This document shows positions 62,963-64,000 of a DNA stretch of 64,000 nt, one piece after another; position 1 is the first letter of the stretch, and every line of letters starts with the position of its first letter. The translations under genes were made by a program, and so were the position numbers. Under the pieces are notes generated by a model. The model saw only the letters and a program-made list of their open reading frames with translations, had not been told where the DNA came from and did no database searches. The DNA lies in the NCBI GenBank assembly GCA_963760375.1, contig CAVXCS010000005.1, positions 62,001 through 126,000 of the forward strand. The letters run 5' to 3'. Source of the DNA: Pelagihabitans sp963760375. GTDB taxonomy: Bacteria > Bacteroidota > Bacteroidia > Flavobacteriales > Flavobacteriaceae.

Positions 62963-64000
62963 ATGAATAAAAATTATTATGCAGTATTGATGGCGGGTGG
63001 TGTGGGATCGCGCTTTTGGCCGGTCAGCACTTCGGAGAACCCCAAACAGTTCCATGATATGTTGGGAACGGGCGATACGCTCATTCAAAAGACCTTCAAA
63101 CGGCTCAATAAATTTATACCGACAGAAAATATATTGATTTTGACCAATGAGAGGTACAACGATCTGGTCTTGGAACAATTGCCCTTGGTAAAGCAAGAGC
63201 AGGTCGTTTTGGAACCCGCCATGAGAAATACGGCGCCCTGTATTCTTTATGCGGCCTTAAAAATCCAAAAGATGAATCCCGATGGACTGATGATCGTTGC
63301 GCCGAGCGACCATTGGATCGAAGATGAGGTTGCCTTTGCCGAGGATGTGATACAGTGTTTTCAAAAATGTGAAAGGGAAGCAGTGCTCTGTACCCTGGGT
63401 ATTAAACCTACTTTTCCGAATACGGGTTTTGGATATGTTGAATTTGAGCAAGAAGGAACATCGCCGCTCAAAAAAGTGCACCAATTTCGTGAAAAGCCAG
63501 ATTATGAAACGGCCAAGGGTTTTTTGGCCCAAGGCAATTTTTTATGGAATGCGGGGATATTCATGTGGAGCGTCAGTACGATCATATCCGCATTCAAAAA
63601 ATACCAACCGAGCCAATATGCATTGTTCCAAAAAGGTGTCGGCAGTTATAATACTGCAAAGGAGGCTGCATTTATCCTTGAAAATTATCCCAAAGCCGAA
63701 AATGTTTCCATCGACTATGCCATTTTGGAACACTCCGAGTCGACCTATGTGTTGCCAGCCACTTTCGATTGGAACGATTTGGGCACTTGGGGTTCATTAT
63801 ATGACAAGCTTGATAAAGACGAAAACCGGAACGCCATTGTCAACAGCAAAGTGATCGGTCTTGAAGCTACGGGCAATATGGTACGATCCCCGAAAGGTAA
63901 ATTGGTGGTCATCGATGGTTTGAATGACTACATCATCGTCGATAAAAATGAAGTGCTGTTGATCTATCCAAAATCAAAAGAACAGGATATCAAACAAGTA
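62963..64000 (+). CDS. manC: Mannose-1-phosphate guanylyltransferase (3' partial)
   Basis: 346 codons are visible from the ATG at 62963 to the window edge; the full family length is about 360. It makes GDP-mannose from mannose-1-phosphate and GTP for polysaccharide synthesis. It has the nucleotide-binding LMAGGVGSRFWPVSTSENPK, the EPAMRNTAPCILYAAL and VAPSDHWI segments, FREKPDYETA, NAGIFMWSV, SIDYAILEHSESTYVLPATF and DWNDLGTWGSL, and VVIDGLNDYIIVDKNEVLLI near the end. No isomerase domain is expected given the length. It lies 123 bp behind the SprT-like gene. Confidence 0.95.
   Translation, partial: MNKNYYAVLMAGGVGSRFWPVSTSENPKQFHDMLGTGDTLIQKTFKRLNKFIPTENILILTNERYNDLVLEQLPLVKQEQVVLEPAMRNTAPCILYAALKIQKMNPDGLMIVAPSDHWIEDEVAFAEDVIQCFQKCEREAVLCTLGIKPTFPNTGFGYVEFEQEGTSPLKKVHQFREKPDYETAKGFLAQGNFLWNAGIFMWSVSTIISAFKKYQPSQYALFQKGVGSYNTAKEAAFILENYPKAENVSIDYAILEHSESTYVLPATFDWNDLGTWGSLYDKLDKDENRNAIVNSKVIGLEATGNMVRSPKGKLVVIDGLNDYIIVDKNEVLLIYPKSKEQDIKQV

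Overview
The window looks like a chromosomal segment of a marine-type member of the Flavobacteriaceae (Bacteroidetes). Evidence: promoters of the TTG-N17/20-TAnnTTTG type, a gliding/type IX secretion pair (gldJ, porV), a DUF2807 'head GIN' adhesin, a Lacal_2735-family protein, the gdh-nhaD-exbB-exbD-tonB-folC string, and a 16S rRNA of flavobacterial character. I do not call a genus. The window carries one complete rRNA operon, five tRNA-related loci, about 45 protein genes, and no transposase, prophage or CRISPR array that I can see.

Layout. 1-10.8 kb is almost entirely minus-strand: rnhB, a large beta-propeller lipoprotein, an OmpA-type protein, a TapB-like secreted protein with a clear terminator, a one-piece hybrid histidine kinase/AraC regulator, then four small exported or unknown proteins, the last running off the left edge. 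10.9-12.9 kb is a putative porin. 13.2-18.75 kb is the rRNA operon (promoter, 16S, tRNA-Ile, tRNA-Ala, 23S, 5S, terminator). A FucP-like MFS permease follows, then gltD/gltB and an acyl-CoA dehydrogenase on the minus strand. 28-33.9 kb is a plus-strand string: Glu/Leu-type dehydrogenase, NhaD antiporter, ExbB, ExbD, TonB-like protein, FolC, then tRNA-Val(TAC).

34.0-34.9 kb is the most unusual stretch. Directly behind tRNA-Val(TAC) lie two near-identical 362-bp units and a truncated third. Each unit holds a copy of the tRNA 3' half, the tRNA terminator hairpin, a small GIY-YIG nuclease gene, and a degenerate tRNA-like tail in which the anticodon arm is replaced by the hairpin TCCCGAT-loop-ATCGGGA. 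The same hairpin plus a duplicated tRNA 3' half occurs without a nuclease gene behind tRNA-Ala in the rRNA spacer. I interpret these as units and a scar of one tRNA-targeting GIY-YIG element.

35.9-40.5 kb is a light/flavin cluster: Lacal_2735 protein, unknown protein, DUF2805/TIGR03643 protein, a photolyase-like protein whose alpha/beta domain appears moved to the C-terminus, a flavin reductase-like protein, a PhrB-like photolyase/cryptochrome without iron-sulfur cysteines, and a four-helix membrane protein. Then come cardiolipin synthase (minus), a ligase-associated exonuclease plus ATP-dependent DNA ligase, a Tat-exported NHL propeller, tRNA-Val(GAC), a CusA/CusB-type metal efflux pair, murF and gldJ (minus), porV, cdd, pdhA, pdhC, an M28 peptidase, an SDR oxidoreductase, a SprT-like protein and the start of a mannose-1-phosphate guanylyltransferase that leaves the right edge.

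Functional links: gltBD and the Glu/Leu-type dehydrogenase connect to amino-nitrogen metabolism; ExbB/ExbD/TonB would power outer-membrane receptors while NhaD sets the Na+/H+ balance; GldJ and PorV belong to gliding and type IX secretion; PdhA/PdhC form part of the pyruvate dehydrogenase complex.
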